A stretch of 64,000 nucleotides of DNA from positions 302,001-366,000 of the forward strand of contig JAOTON010000477.1 of the NCBI GenBank assembly GCA_034440635.1. Reading direction: 5' to 3'. The first letter of the stretch is position 1; each line of letters begins with the position of its first letter. Made by a program: the position numbers and the translations under genes. Origin of the DNA: Lepas anatifera (taxonomy: Eukaryota > Arthropoda > Thecostraca > Lepadidae). Positions 1 to 54,975 of this stretch are shown here, piece after piece. Under the pieces are notes generated by a model, which was not told the DNA's origin, made no database searches, and saw only the letters and a program-made list of their open reading frames with translations.

Positions 1-45
1 CTTACTTAATTTATTTTTTGACGGTTTTGGAATAATGGATAAAAA

Positions 46-960
46 TCATATTTTTAGATGGATTTGTCCGGCAACAATACGGCATAAACTTTGTTTTTTT
101 ATGAAAGACATTTTATTTAGCTTCCGCATGCCTTTTAGTGAGCATCTTCTAAGTGAAGGACCATTCATCAGCTGACGCACCGTTTTTTTGATGCGCCAAA
201 GTGGCCGAAGTCTGGGTCTCTCCGCAAGCAAGAGCGGTTGTAGTGGGTCGCCCGGAAGGTCGCGGACGTGCCGCTGCACCGCGATGGCCGCGAGCTGCTT
301 TCGTCGTATGCTGAGAAGCATGACGTCCGCCTCTCGCTCCAGAGCGGCCGTCGGTGTCGACCTCAGGCAGCCAGTTATCGTCCTGCAGGCCTGTCGCTGT
401 ACGACCTCGAGGCGTTCTAGGTTAGAGCTCGCCACCCCGGGCATCCAGCCACCGGCCGCGTAGTCTGCACAGGATCTGATGAACGCAAGGTACACCAGCC
501 TGAGGTCGGTCGCCGCGGCGCCCCAGGACTTGCCACTAAGCGCCCGTAGCGCCCCACTCCTCTTCTTCATTTTGCACCTCAAGTTCTCGATATGGTGGCG
601 GAAGGTCAGCGTCCGGTCGTACGTGACCCCTAGGAATGTCAGGGTGGCTTCGGGGCTTAGCCGAGCGGCGCCGAGGGTCAGGTTGCACTCTCGTCTGGCC
701 TCTGCTGGGTCGAGCGAGAAGAGGGTGCCAACTGTCTTCTCTTGGCTGATGGTTAATTTCCACTCTTCCGCCCAGGCCGTAAGACAATCCAGAGCTCTTT
801 GGACTCGTCGCTCTGCCGCGGCGACGGTCCGGTCAGTGGCCCAGATTGCCAGATCATCGGCGAACAGCGAGGTCTGGGCGCCAGGTGGTAGGTGCTCGAT
901 GAGGTCATTGATGTATGAAATGAATAAGGTGGGAGAGCAAACGGCCCCCTGCGGCGAATC
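46..960 (-). mobile_element. Non-LTR retrotransposon fragment, C-terminal half of reverse transcriptase
   Basis: An uninterrupted minus-strand reading frame of about 305 codons runs from 960 down to a TGA at 46-48. It begins inside the RT palm with a PQGAVCSPTLF motif, followed by SYINDL and the catalytic FADD box (853-864). It continues through the thumb (TFLGVTYDRTLTF) into the usual C-terminal region (AFIRSCADYAAGGW). These are hallmarks of LINE ORF2 proteins that copy RNA by target-primed reverse transcription. The frame stops matching abruptly at 960/961, so the endonuclease and the N-terminal half of RT are missing: a 5' truncation. The region is GC-rich compared with its flanks. I cannot assign the clade with confidence; no RNase H domain is visible before the window edge. 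Confidence 0.85.
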
Positions 961-1125
961 TAAACTCTATACTGAATCTATACTCCCGGGTTATTAGGTC
1001 AATTTTATATTCAGGATTAATGGATGCAGGTCATTAGACATCTTATCACCTCATAATCATGCTCCTATAACCACACATACACAAAACTAAATATTTTAAC
1101 AAAGAAACAGAGTCAACCGTTTAAA

Positions 1126-1334
1126 CTAAAACTCTTCATAGGTGACCTCCACCTCCTGGAAGGTCATTTCCTGGGCCTCCTGCACCGGAGCAGGTTCGAG
1201 GCCTCCAGAGTGGCGATGGCTCGGCCTCCGGTTTGCCCGCTGTTCCAGCCGGTCGTGGCTTCGCGAAAGCCAGTTGCTAATCGCGTGGCAAATCCCGCCC
1301 CGGCTGACAGGGACGCCACTGTGCTTCAGTGCCT
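1126..1334 (-). CDS. Possible last exon of an unknown minus-strand gene
   Basis: A GC-rich stretch in AT-rich surroundings is open on the minus strand. It is preceded by a plausible acceptor (ATATTTCACAG, AG at 1336-1335) and ends at TAG 1126-1128. The 209 nt would begin with a split codon and encode about 69 residues: a basic/Arg-rich part followed by an acidic tail ending EVEVTYEEF. I recognise no family, and no upstream exon can be seen. It could be the cytoplasmic tail of a membrane protein or just a repeat fragment. No AATAAA signal lies close downstream. Confidence 0.25.
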
Positions 1335-1813
1335 CTGTGAAATATATAATCAATTTATTACATAATGTAACATTTCCAAAATTTTTAGTATATGGGTGTC
1401 TTCGACACAGGTACTTCATTTTAAGAACTATCAATTTTTGCATTTTGAAACATTACCAGAAAGTAGGTTTGTATACTTTGAGACCCATCCAAACACATAT
1501 GATTGACAGTAAGATATCCACATATCATAATTTATGTGACTACTGGGAGACCCTTTGGGTCAACTTACACAGTTTACAAGGTTCTCATGAATTACCGTTT
1601 AAAAAGTCCTCATAGGTAGGTGATTTGACTCCATCTCATTACCCTTGTGATTACCGATCAATTCATATTCACAGTGACTTCTTCAAGTCAGATATGAACA
1701 TGAGCTGACTGGGGTTAGGCATAGTATTTATGTACAATGTTGGTTTGGTATGATCCTATGGATGAATGTTACATCCTGGACTATTCAAGACCATTCCAGT
1801 TCAACAAAGTACT

Positions 1814-2270
1814 TTAAAGGGAATGTGGCACCTTGGTTGAATCCTGGAATTTAGTGTAACTAGTGGTACTTTAAGCCGAAAATCAGGAAGGAGTCCATTA
1901 TTTCTCTGAAAAATGTATAATAAGCTCAATATTTTGATTTATAAAAAATCTCCCCAGGGAAATAAATAAAGATCTGCCTGTGGATGATGTAATGATCTGG
2001 CAACCGCTATCATATTCAATACGCTTCAAGGGCTTCGGTTGGCGGATACTCACCGTGACGTCAACATGTGTCGTCACACCAGCAGTCATGAGAACTGTGG
2101 TCTGCTGCTAAGGGTACATGAGGGGTACATTTCAGGTAGGTTTGAGCTGTTTTCTACGGAAATCACGAGTACCAAGACAAATTATATATTGAGTACCGGG
2201 TTTTCGAATTTGATTTCAACTTGGCTATCTCAGTTAAAATCACGTTATGAAGGTGTCACATTCCCTTTAA
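1814..2270. mobile_element. TTAA-flanked MITE, family B, copy 1
   Basis: The element runs from TTAA (1814-1817) to TTAA (2267-2270). Its inverted ends read AGGGAATGTGGCACCTT and AAGGTGTCACATTCCCT. It has no coding capacity. The same 0.45-0.48 kb unit recurs at 36096-36539 and, inverted, at 55935-56413. TTAA duplication is typical of piggyBac-type transposition, so this is probably a non-autonomous element of that kind. It carries a perfect TGACGTCA palindrome at 2056-2063. Confidence 0.8.
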
Positions 2271-2538
2271 CTGGTTCCATCAGAAGCCAGCGACAAAAGT
2301 ATGTAACTGCCATTGAGTCATGACACTTGCTTGAATGTCTGTTGGGAGGGTTAATTCATGTTGTGAGAGTTATAAAATGTGAGTTTTAAACTGCGACTCC
2401 TCAGCTCATTCATATGAGAAGTTAATTTTAGCAGCATGTGAGCTAGGCAAAACGCTTATTGTTCACGTGTTGCCGAGTCAGATTTAGGAAATTGTATTTT
2501 CATATATTTTTTTAGTATGTTACTGATCTGGCATAAAA

Positions 2539-3186
2539 TACCACGCAATACAGTACAAAATAATCACACAAACGGTTGCTACGAACAGAAGACTTCACTC
2601 TATGGGTCTTGTGGAGTCTTACCTCTGTAGCCAATGCGAGGGCGCAATCAAAACCATCTCACATAAGTTTTGGCAATGTCCTATTGTGGCAGAGTTTTGG
2701 TCAAAAGTCAGGGAGTTTTTGAGAGATTCAAGAATAACACCTGACTTACCACCCTTTTCAGAACGACAAATTATCGTGGGCGAAACAGACATAAAGCTTA
2801 TGAACCATATAATCTTAATCGGAAAAACGATGGTTTATCACAATTCACAGTTATCGGTTGATATTCTTCTTCTTAGATTGCCTCTCGACAAAAACACCGA
2901 AAATGAAATAGCCTTAACGGAGAGCAGAGAGCGTGCTTTTCGGAACAAGTGGAGTGCGTTGCAGGGTTTGATACTAAGTGGTCAACAAAGAGCTGGCACT
3001 TAAGCTGTAGGATAGTTGGGCGATTGTTATGATTATGTTGAGTGTTGAACGTGTTGTGAGCTTCTGAGTGTCGTGAGTGCACTTTAAGGCGTGTACGCTT
3101 CCAACGTTGGCATGGATCATCGTGATAAGTGTTAATACTGGTTGACTGATCAATGTGATAGAAGAATGCAATAAATCTTAAAAAAA
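2539..3186 (+). mobile_element. 5'-truncated LINE (3' end with zinc-knuckle tail) and target-site duplications
   Basis: The insertion is bounded by perfect 14-bp direct repeats GATCTGGCATAAAA at 2525-2538 and 3187-3200. It ends in AATAAA (3170-3175) and a short A run, as expected of target-primed reverse transcription. Its open frame (2602-3003, open a little further upstream) encodes a C-terminal LINE ORF2 segment with the Cys/His pattern YLCSQCEG...ISHKFWQCP...FWSKV, resembling the end of L1/Tx1-type ORF2 proteins. Only the last 0.65 kb was inserted. Confidence 0.85.
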
Positions 3187-3200
3187 GATCTGGCATAAAA

Positions 3201-5500
3201 ATTCGCAGGCATATTTTCCTAACCACTTCCAAAATGAAATAAAGAACTTCGCCTATAGAGAGCCCCTACGGGTTTGTTAAAATAAATGATAACATATTGC
3301 ACAAATATTAGGCACTTTTTGACGTAGATATTGCACCACGAAGAGCTAGAATTTCATTTACTGTAAAAAAATGTAGGACTTGATGCTGTCTCATAAATAC
3401 GATGAAACCAGTAGTCAAACTACAGGACTTTTATTAGGAAACATCATATCAAAACTATACAGTGAGATTAAGAATACGGTGAGATCATTAGCAAAACTAC
3501 AAAAAATTGATAAACTGCCGGGAAGGCGGTCGTTTTTAACCAAACATGCATTGGACACCAGACTGCAGCGGATTAGACAGTGGCTATTTGAAGGGCAGGT
3601 GGGGGGGGATTTACTGGGTCCAAAATCATGAAATAATCACATGACGTTTTTTCTTCAAATCTGTTAAAATCGGCAGGTTTGTGCGCAGACGCATCTTTTG
3701 TACCAATCCCCTGGATCCGCCAGTGATACTAGCGAAAGCAATTGGCCTAAAAGTTTTAAATGGTCACATTTTGTTAGTTATGTGAACACCATGATTTTCG
3801 TTCTAGGCCACTGCTGATTCCTGTTTCGCAAAACTGATATAGTTGGGGCAATTGGGGCAAACTGATCAGTGACGGCAGAACGTCCGAATTTAAGGGGGGC
3901 ACCATAGGCTTTTTAACCCATTTCTTTCCAGCCAATGCCATAGGGTTAGTGTTAAAATTTCTTATTTAAAGGGAGATACGCGGACAATTTGTATTGTAGT
4001 GTCTTGTTATTTGAAATATTTGGATCACGACACTTATTTATTTTGTATTTTTGGAAAAATTTTTGGAGGCACCTCACCTATGATTGAAATATGCTAACAG
4101 TACCGGTGAAGGCCAGAACGTGCTCTTCATCTCAATGTTTTCAAAAACTTTTTAAGTTTTAAAGGAACTATTTTTGTAATGAAAATGTCTGTTCTCCTGT
4201 ACTTGTATTTGAATTAATTTTACATAGAGTGTAAAAACTACAAAATGAATCAGTTCATCCTTAAAATGGAGCATAAAATAATTGTTCAAGTCTTCAGTCA
4301 TTTCGTACATCGGGTCTTCAGTCGTCTTCTACAAAATTCTTAGGATGACGAATATTTTGTATCAGATAGGTCACGTGACCCACGTTTGAGAATTCCTGGG
4401 CTTGTGATTGGTTACTTGTGATTTCTTTAAGTCCTATATTTCTGTTTCAAAAGAGATTTGGAATGCTATTTATGATTTTTTTTCTCTCGGACTCGACATA
4501 GACTTCTCGGGCTTTCTAAGAACTCGGACATATATGATCAAGTTCTTAGAAAAATTGATAGTCATAGCCGAGATTTCTTCATTAATCGATAGAGATAATT
4601 CTCGATAAGTTGTCTAAGAATGCTGATTTTGAGAGCGATTTTAAGACATTTGGAGGCTAAATTCGCAAAAATGAGCATAAGACTTCTGAAACAACTTTTT
4701 GTATCCTTTTGATCTAGCCAAGAAAATTGTTTTCGCGTATCTACCTTCAAGGGAGGCACCGTTCCCTGGTGCCCCCCAACCCCGCAGCCAGTGGGGGCGA
4801 CAACGGCCTTCATCGTGCGCACAAAAACTATTGAAAAACAAGGGAAAGGTCTTCAGATACCTATTCTAAGCTAGAACGGCACTGGTCCAGAATGACCAAA
4901 AATATGTTGGATTGAGGACAATTAGGGGAGGCAGATGATCATAAATGATTTCAGTTTGCTTATAAAAATATACTGCTGTTGGTTAGTCTGGTACTTACCA
5001 ATGAATGGTTGAAAATAACACTTCTTGAAATTTCTTCAGCCAGACGGAGATATGCAGATATGTAGTTAGGTATACCCCGCCGGACCAGAAGCCTTATATC
5101 CGCAGTGATGCTCCTTTGTAATGGTGATTATGCAGTGGATTCGTCGAAAGTTATTGTAGGTATTCTTTGGTAAGCTTCACACAAAGGGCACAAATCACCA
5201 GAAAGTCGCACGTCAAATACCTACATTTCCGCAAAAGATACCTGCCATCTTGGTTTGCCTGTTACCTGGCCTGCAATATTGCACGGTTAGTAGAGACACT
5301 AGTAGAGACACTACTGCTGCTCTGTAACGTCGCTGCTACAGCAATGGCGGCGGAAAAATATAATCTTGAAACTCTGCTGCAAAGTCGGTTGTTTGCGCAT
5401 GATCAGTACGGCATTAGCCTGGCCGGAGTTATCCGAGGTTACGGCAGGCAGTGCCCGAGGTGTGCCCGAGTTACGATAGCAGCTGGCGACAGGTGAACAT
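3201..5500. other. No recognisable gene; scattered repeat fragments
   Basis: I see no convincing coding region here. Short open frames at 3380-3631 (plus) and 5167-5496 (plus, containing an ATG at 5344) show no family motif. Fragments of dispersed repeats are present: the CTGGATCCGCCAGTG terminus near 3710-3725 and a TTTAAGGGGGGCACC stretch near 3891-3905. The latter resembles sequences near 46440 and 58795. Confidence 0.5.
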
Positions 5501-5534
5501 GGCCGCAGCTGTGCCCGCTTTGCTAGGAGTTACG

Positions 5535-5790
5535 TCTAAAGCGGGCCCAACTCGGGTTAGCTCCGTGACGGAGTTGTCCAGACACTGGCCCACTTTGGCC
5601 CGATCAGATGGGTCTGTCTAAGTCCATCTAAAGCGGGCCCAAGTCGGTCTATGTAGGGCCGCCCGACTTGTTTGCAGTTGATCCCACGATAATTGCTGGC
5701 TGGGGTGCGGGTGAGCCGCGCTTCGCACAGCACGTGCCCTCAGGGGCCCTTCGGGCCCTCAGGGGCCCTTCGGGCCCTCAGGGGGGAGCG
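5535..5790. repeat. Short local repeats, GC-rich
   Basis: Two near-identical 20-bp words of the form TCTAAAGCGGGCCCAA(C/G)TCGG occur about 95 bp apart. A little downstream is a 19-bp tandem unit, GGGGCCCTTCGGGCCCTCA, repeated about two and a half times at 5740-5788. It can fold as stacked hairpins. No gene is visible. Confidence 0.6.
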
Positions 5791-6516
5791 GTTGTCCCTG
5801 CCGCTCCCCTTGGCTACGCCCCTGCTCGAGCCCCCTAGTCCCCCCTTCCGAATTAAAGTTCTGGATCCGCCACTGCCCAGAACGTCCGTTTTACAAACTA
5901 AGGTGGATATCACATAACTATAGTATCCTCTTTCACTGATCCCTTCTTTGAAAATAAAATATGACGTTAATAATCCACGCTAAAAATTAACTCGTCCTTC
6001 ACTAAAACGCACGTATTGCCCAGGGCAGGTCAAGGATTTCCGACTGGAGAGGGCATTTTAGTCAGAGGGCACTATCAGGTCCGAAGTGGGTGTCCTTCAG
6101 ACTTAGACGGAGAGCAATTTAGCAGGCGAGAGGAAGGAGGGTAGGTGTGGGGTATGGTCCATTGATATTTTTAAAACTGCACCGAGGCATATTTAACAGG
6201 TTTGCACCACAAACACACAGACACACACACACACGGCAGACGAAGGCCAGGATTTCGTTGCAGAGCAGGAGGAGGTACGGCATATGAGAAGAATTTCAGG
6301 CCAGGCAAAGGAGGACAGGGACGACCAATCCAATGAACGGGCAGCAATGAACAGGGAAGACAACGGAGAGAGCAAGGCTGATGAAGAGGAGATCATGATG
6401 ATTATGATGTATAGAATTAACTGATAATGGCTCATAATAATCTAAAGTAGTTGAAAAAGCCAAAGAGTATAATTCTGATATTTCGACATCATGTCGTCAG
6501 AAAAATTGTTTGCATT

Positions 6517-6900
6517 TTTGGGCTCTAGCATCTGGCAGAGTTGAGTTAGAAACATTTTTAGGCACCATCCGCTTCCTCTCGTCACGTCGAATCGAATGAT
6601 ATATGCTATGACCATACTTGGTCAAAACACAAAAATGACCTGACCTCAGGTCAGTTCAAGGTTTCTTTTTTGATCCAGCATAGTGAATATGCATATCAAT
6701 CGACTCGCAATAGTAATCAAATTACAATGGTATTAAAATAAAAGTTGTATCATCATTTTATGCAAAGTTATTGACCAAGTCTGAAAATTGCTTAAGTAGC
6801 CCCAGATGACCTCTAAGAGGTCATAGGTCAACAATTGCAACATGAACCTGGAAAGGTTCCCGGAATACTACGATTTGGAGAATATGAAGGCATAAGAAAG
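6517..6900 (+). mobile_element. Fragment of AGGTCA-rich element, same subfamily as 60659-61662
   Basis: This stretch can be followed base by base, with drift, against 60890-61270: shared words include GGCTCTAGC, AGAGTTGAGTTAGAA, CAATATGCATATCAATCGACT and TAGCCCCAGATGACCTCT. It carries the central palindrome TGACCTGACCT-C-AGGTCA at 6636-6653 and further AGGTCA copies near 6820. Both termini are missing, so it is an old internal fragment in the same orientation as the 60.7-kb copy. Confidence 0.75.
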
Positions 6901-7043
6901 GCCCGGGGTAGGAGTGGGGTTTTCAGCTTCAATTCACATTGTTATCAAAATTTACACATAGACGTCAGAAAGCCTACCTGGAAGACAGAAAAGGGATAAA
7001 AATCACCCAGATATGTGCTACGTAATCTATGGACGGTTCCACA

Positions 7044-7217
7044 TAGTTTGATTGGTCGCGCGGGGCCTTGGGTATGACGTCAGGGTCTGGAAACCCCGGA
7101 GCCGGTTACCGCAGAGACGATGCCGCTGGTGCCATACCGGTCTCCTTTCAGTCTGTGTTTCACCCGCTTCCAATGACGTCGAGCGTCTCTCATCGACGAC
7201 AGGACGCCCCTCCACAG
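7044..7217 (+). promoter_or_regulatory. Candidate promoter plus first coding exon of the SLC23 gene
   Basis: A GC-rich patch holds an inverted CCAAT box (ATTGG, 7051-7055) and a perfect CRE palindrome TGACGTCA (7075-7082). An open frame from ATG 7074 (G at -3) runs 144 nt to a donor CAG/GTAAAT at 7217/7218, ending in phase 0. That matches the phase-0 acceptor of exon A at 9114/9115. If spliced, 48 residues would precede exon A; a second in-frame ATG at 7173 would give 15. N-terminal tails of SLC23 proteins are poorly conserved, so similarity cannot settle this. The ATG overlaps the CRE, so promoter and start codon may not both be real. Confidence 0.3.
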
Positions 7218-7834
7218 GTAAATACCTGCTGGTCACAGGCGCATCAGCTAGGAAACGCCGAGAACATAATTTGCAGGTCAAGGGCTGTTACTATGGTGAT
7301 TCTAGTCAGGGCCGCGTCAGCGGAGGGCAGATTCCAAAACTCAGTGTAGCATATTCCGGAAGTAACAATTACTGCCACCCATATCACACTGCTAAAATGG
7401 CTTTTCCCCACTCCAGGCGCGGATCCAGGCAGCTGGTTTGGGGGACCAGTGTCTCCGAGGAAAAAAACCGTCGACAAGCGCAGCCTGCGCCCGGGAAGGA
7501 GTAAATTGGTGCAGTGGATAAATGTTTTACCGTCAGAGGTCCATTGAGAACGGACAAATGCGATGAAAGGTTTTCTTATTGCTGACGGACATGTCCTTCC
7601 CAGGTTATCAATTATGAAACTCTACTTTGCTTTGGGAGGGAGGGAGGTAAAAGAGGGTTGGGTCCCTTCTATCTCGCTTGGGGGGCCATGTCTGGTTGCA
7701 CCCTGCCCCCTCCTGGATCCACCCCTACCCCTCCCATAACCTCCCATACCCCCTACCCCTTCAGGGTCTCAATCTTCACTGAATCAGATTGCAGGTACAG
7801 GGCTTGAAATCTCTTCTCGTTCCAGGGTAGGGGG

Positions 7835-8205
7835 AGGGGTGGTCCTGAATGGGCTAACGCTGGCACGGCAATACAAGCTCTATACAAAGCCTATGGGGGA
7901 CCCAAAATGAAGGGGGAGCCTGATACCTCCCTCCCCAACCCCCCAGGGTCTCCATCCATGTACAGGTATAATTTGCAGTTTGCTTCAAGGTACTTGAATT
8001 TCCAGTCTCGTAAGGCATACGCAAAATCCTTATATTTTCGAAGGGGAGCCCAGAGGCTTTCATGGCTGGATATATCTTTTCGATCAAGGGGGTCCTGGGT
8101 GAGTTAACGCAGGCACGGAAATACAAGCCCTATACAAAGCCTATGGGAGACGCAAAATCCGGGGAGGGGGTCCTGACCCCCAACCCCCGGGATTTCCATC
8201 CATGT
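7835..8205. repeat. Two tandem copies of a dispersed ~120-bp repeat
   Basis: Copies at about 7840-7965 and 8090-8205 share the words CACGG(C/A)AATACAAGC, TATACAAAGCCTATGGG and CCAACCCCC, each ending TCCATCCATG. A third, inverted copy lies near 52904-53035. They are about 250 bp apart. No terminal repeats or coding capacity are obvious; they are probably fragments of one non-autonomous element. Confidence 0.6.
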
Positions 8206-8390
8206 CCCCTTTGTTTGAAGCTATACCACATGAATTCACCGCACAAAGCCTGTCTCGAACCTAAGCATAAACAGTTAGGACTGGAGAAGGTGCTACCATC
8301 TCAGTGACTTTTTGTACTTTTGTAACATTTTTGTACCGCAAGATTTTGAAAATCCGTATTTGAACCTGAAAGTGGTTATTTTGAGACCTG

Positions 8391-8575
8391 ATGATTTTTT
8401 GGGTTTAACGACGCCTCAAATGCTGAGGTCATATGACGTCGGAAAGGAAGAGGAATGAGCTAGGGCTGGGCTAGGTCAGGGCGCCAAATCCAGCCTCTGG
8501 GTGCTAATGTCCTGCCCCTCATCACTCGAATCCTTGAGTCGAGACGATCACATGGGTGCCTGTTTGGTTCAGGGG
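8391..8575 (-). repeat. SINE-like sequence with conserved 3' hairpin
   Basis: On the plus strand the sequence opens with TTTTTGGGTTTAACGACGCC and reaches a complementary GACGTCGG at about 8438-8446. The same arrangement (TTTAACGACGC...GGTCATACGGCGTCG) forms the 3' half of the SINE at 54797-54975, where target duplications prove insertion. Read on the minus strand, this copy ends in GTTAAACCCAAAAAA. A tRNA-like head was not found here, so the 5' boundary (about 8575) is a guess. Confidence 0.45.
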
Positions 8576-8819
8576 TTCTTAGAACACGCCTCGGCCAGGT
8601 GGGTACACGCGCACATGAACTATTTACGCTGCTAATCTGTTCAGGTAGTCAGCGACACATCGCCGCTTAATTTCGGACAGGAAAAGAACCTGCTCGCCAA
8701 CCGACGGTGTGGCGCCTGACAGTTACTTTCAGGAGCTCGGAGAGACATTGAGACAACGCCGCTAAATTTAAATTTCGACAGTTTCTTTGGCTGTGTTCTA
8801 CTTTATTCTCGGCCTAATG

Positions 8820-9040
8820 GGCCCTGAGCTATAGGGATTAAAAAATAGCCTAAATTTGACTCATTTTGACCCTTGTGACGTCAAAATGAACGGAAGTGCT
8901 TCAGACTTGGTCCGAAAGAAGAATACGGTAAGGCACTTTCGGCACCGTTTATGTTTTTTCATACCACCATTGGTTTCCGATATCGTAAAGCAAGGGGGAT
9001 TACTCTCCCCAGGCGGCGGTGGCGACGAAAAGAGCCCCGG
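8820..9040 (+). mobile_element. End fragment of a TTAA-type element just upstream of exon A
   Basis: The segment resembles the 54.6-54.8 kb element end and the inverted 58.85-59.0 kb copy. Shared features are GGCCTAA/GCCTAAA, TGACGTC followed by an AC-rich stretch, GG(C/T)AAGGC(A/G)C(T/A)TTC, and CAGGCGGTGGC (9010-9021). It has no coding frame. It ends about 75 bp before the SLC23 exon A acceptor. Confidence 0.5.
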
Positions 9041-9114
9041 CAATACCGGGCTAAGTTATTATAACCGGCCGCCGAGTAAGCCGGTCATGCCGTTTTTTCC
9101 GGTGACGACTGCAG

Positions 9115-52597
<43,483 letters not shown>

Positions 52598-54040
52598 AAT
52601 TTAGCGTCTTAGAATTGCCTATATTAGGCGGACGACTTGAAACTCAGGGTTGTCAGCAGCCCCGTTTATGCGCCGTGGTATTGGTTGACCTTTCGACCTT
52701 GCTGTTTTGTTGCATGGTCTGTAGTAGAGCATAGTCACAAATGGAGCCGGGTCTGAATTTTTGGACATGCTGTAAAATTGGGACCAGCACGAATAGCCGT
52801 GCTTTCTTCTAGGCCAACCTTCCACCTTTTCAGAACAGCAAATCGAGTGCTGTTTTTTATCCTGTTCACCGCAGATCTGAACGCGCGCTTGCCGCGACAT
52901 GGCAGCATGGGTGGAAATCCCGGGGGAGTTGGGGGGTCAGGACCCCCTGGATTTTGGGTCTCCCATAGGCTTTGTATAGGGCCTGTGGAGCCGTGCCAAC
53001 GTTAACCCACCGGGACCCCCCTGGATCGAGAACAGATCTCCAGCTATGCATAGCAGCACGGCCAAATTGTACTGTACTCTCAGCTTCGGCGGCAAGGACA
53101 GACGTAGAAGCCTTATGATGGAAAGCCAACCGCGCGTTCAGCTCTGCAATAAGTAGGGTATAACGACGATACTTGATTTGGTGTTCTTAAAAGATGGAAG
53201 ACGAACATAGAAGAAAACAATTGCTCTTCGTGCTGACGCCAAATATATTGCAGCATGCCTCAAAAAGGTCATACCTGGCACCGTGCATGCCGTTTGCTGC
53301 TCCACACCATGAGAAACCGAACGGCGCGAGCCGGTGGTTGATCAGTACAACTGCGTGTAAACAGCGCTATCGCCTCCTACTGGCCGATAGGTGACGCCGA
53401 CTTCATCAGAGCGTGCAAGGCACCTGATGAGGCTGCCTGATGGTGCATACGTGGGAACGGTGGTCATGTCGAATTCGAGATCTTGACTCACACTGCGACC
53501 AATAAGTTATGTTTTCATGTATTGTTTCGTGAGGACTGTGACGAAGGGCTTTGACAGAATGTATCACAGTGTATGTGTTCCGTTTTGCATCTAAGATCCG
53601 GGGGGGCATTTTTGAGTGTGAAGTTGTACAGTGAGTGGTGGTGCTATGTGAAATACAGTTTACATCAGAGGAAAACTTACAGAGTGGATCTGCTTTCAGC
53701 TTCTGTTGGTCTGTGAACGGTATTTCGAAGTCAAAACTTGTATCCGAAAACCCGCACTAGACGCCGCCTCACTACTATCCTCGCCGATTTAATGGGGGCA
53801 CCTTAATGGCGGTGCCTCCTGGCCCGTCCAGGGGAGGGGCATGGTACCCCGGTGCTCCTCCTCCCCTGTTCCACCGCCTATGCCAAGAGGTGTATAAATC
53901 TTATCACTCCTGCGCTTGATCCATGTTTGCGCACATAGCACTGACTGATTACTTTCTAAAGTCAGAACTGCCTCAATCCATCACCGCCTCGGGATCCCAT
54001 CCCACCTCCACCCTCGGTTTTTTGCGAGCGATTCTGAGTC
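52598..54040. other. Region downstream of SLC23, repeats only
   Basis: Contains an inverted copy (52904-53035) of the 7.84/8.09-kb repeat (CCCATAGGCTTTGTATAGGG). A further stretch (53790-53885) has GGGGGCACC and CACCGCCTATGCC words. Short frames at 53194-53394 and 53406-53609 have no family motif. No gene recognised. Confidence 0.5.
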
Positions 54041-54049
54041 GATTAAAGT

Positions 54050-54800
54050 GAGACGTGCGTCGCTGCGGAAACCTCTATCTGGATCCATTTGGCACCGTAT
54101 GACTGAAAATTGACCTCAGGTCAGGTCAGGTCAACGAGTTATGACGCTATTTCTAAACCCATCTAAAGGAAATCATGTTCTTCTAGAATTAAACTGACAA
54201 AACCAGGGTGAAGCCTGGGTTCTAGAAGAGCCACATCAAGTTTCTATACATCATCCGAAAGCTCTTGAAACGAAACACATGCAAGCTGCCATCCATTTTG
54301 AGGTCAGGTCAATACGAAGGTTACCAAAGACCACAAATTGTCACTGTTTTCAAAATTTTGTGTCTATTACTTTTGAACGAAACAAGATACAGTCTTAAAT
54401 TTGGTATCATAGCAATGAGCATAACCCAAGCATGCAAATGATATGCAACATGACCTTGAAAGGTCACTATTTGATCTCGACCTAAGATCTAGGTCATAAA
54501 TTGACCTTTAAAGGTCATCCTGTATATAATTTGAATCCTTGGGTAAAAAAAACATTTATTTCGTTTGATTTCTTCTAGGCCTAGTGGTTCCAACTTATAA
54601 GGGATTGCCTAAATGGGTCTAAATCTGGCCCATTCTGGCCCACTGTGACGTTACGGGTCACGGGATGTGGTTCAAACTTGGCTCCAGAGTAAAAGGCGGT
54701 AAGGCGCTTCCAGCGCAGTTTCAATTTTTCCCGTATTACCTACTTCCGGTTCCCGAGATCGAAGGGTCCGATGGGACCCCCTCTGCAGGCGGTGGCTATA
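54050..54800 (+). mobile_element. AGGTCA-rich element, 54-kb subfamily, split by a SINE
   Basis: TGACCTCAGGTCAGGTCAGG lies near 54111-54130, with further AGGTCA words at 54300-54510. The same order occurs inverted at 58790-59620 and as a fragment at 21780-22010. Its distal end continues after the SINE as GTGTACGAAAAGAGC (54989 on). Exact termini are unclear. Confidence 0.65.
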
Positions 54801-54975
54801 ATGGTTGGGGTTTAACGACGCACCAACTGCCAGGGTCATACGGCGTCGCCAACTCTCACCCTGTTGGAGGGGATTTTGGGGATCAGATCGACTTATTCAG
54901 AGGCTCCGCCGGGACTTGAACCCGGGACCGGTGGCTTAGAAGACAAGGGTGCTATCCACTAAGCCACCTCATCCC
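54797..54975 (-). mobile_element. tRNA-derived SINE with 14-bp target-site duplication
   Basis: CTGCAGGCGGTGGC stands at 54783-54796 and again at 54976-54989. Between them, on the minus strand, is a 179-bp unit: a tRNA-like head, a short body, and a 3' hairpin domain GCGACGCCGTATGACC...GTGCGTCGTTAAACCCC ending CCATTATA. The same 3' domain occurs near 8391-8446 and 63118-63150. Head plus conserved tail plus target duplication identifies a LINE-mobilised SINE. Confidence 0.85.
54905..54975 (-). tRNA. tRNA-like head of the SINE (degenerate)
   Basis: Box A-like TGGCTTAGTGG and a perfect T-arm CCGGG-TTCAAGT-CCCGG with box B GGTTCAAGTCC are present. The anticodon loop would read CTTCTAA (anticodon TCT, Arg). 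Acceptor and anticodon stems do not pair properly, so it is not a functional tRNA but a Pol III promoter for the SINE. Confidence 0.6.

Noticed and set aside
5167..5496. 109-residue open frame with an internal ATG
   Set aside because: No family motif, no splice logic linking it to SLC23 and no conserved domain; it may be chance.
5740..5790. Possible CRISPR or satellite start in the GGGGCCCTTCGGGCCCTCA repeat
   Set aside because: Only about two and a half tandem units with no spacers, in a eukaryotic context.
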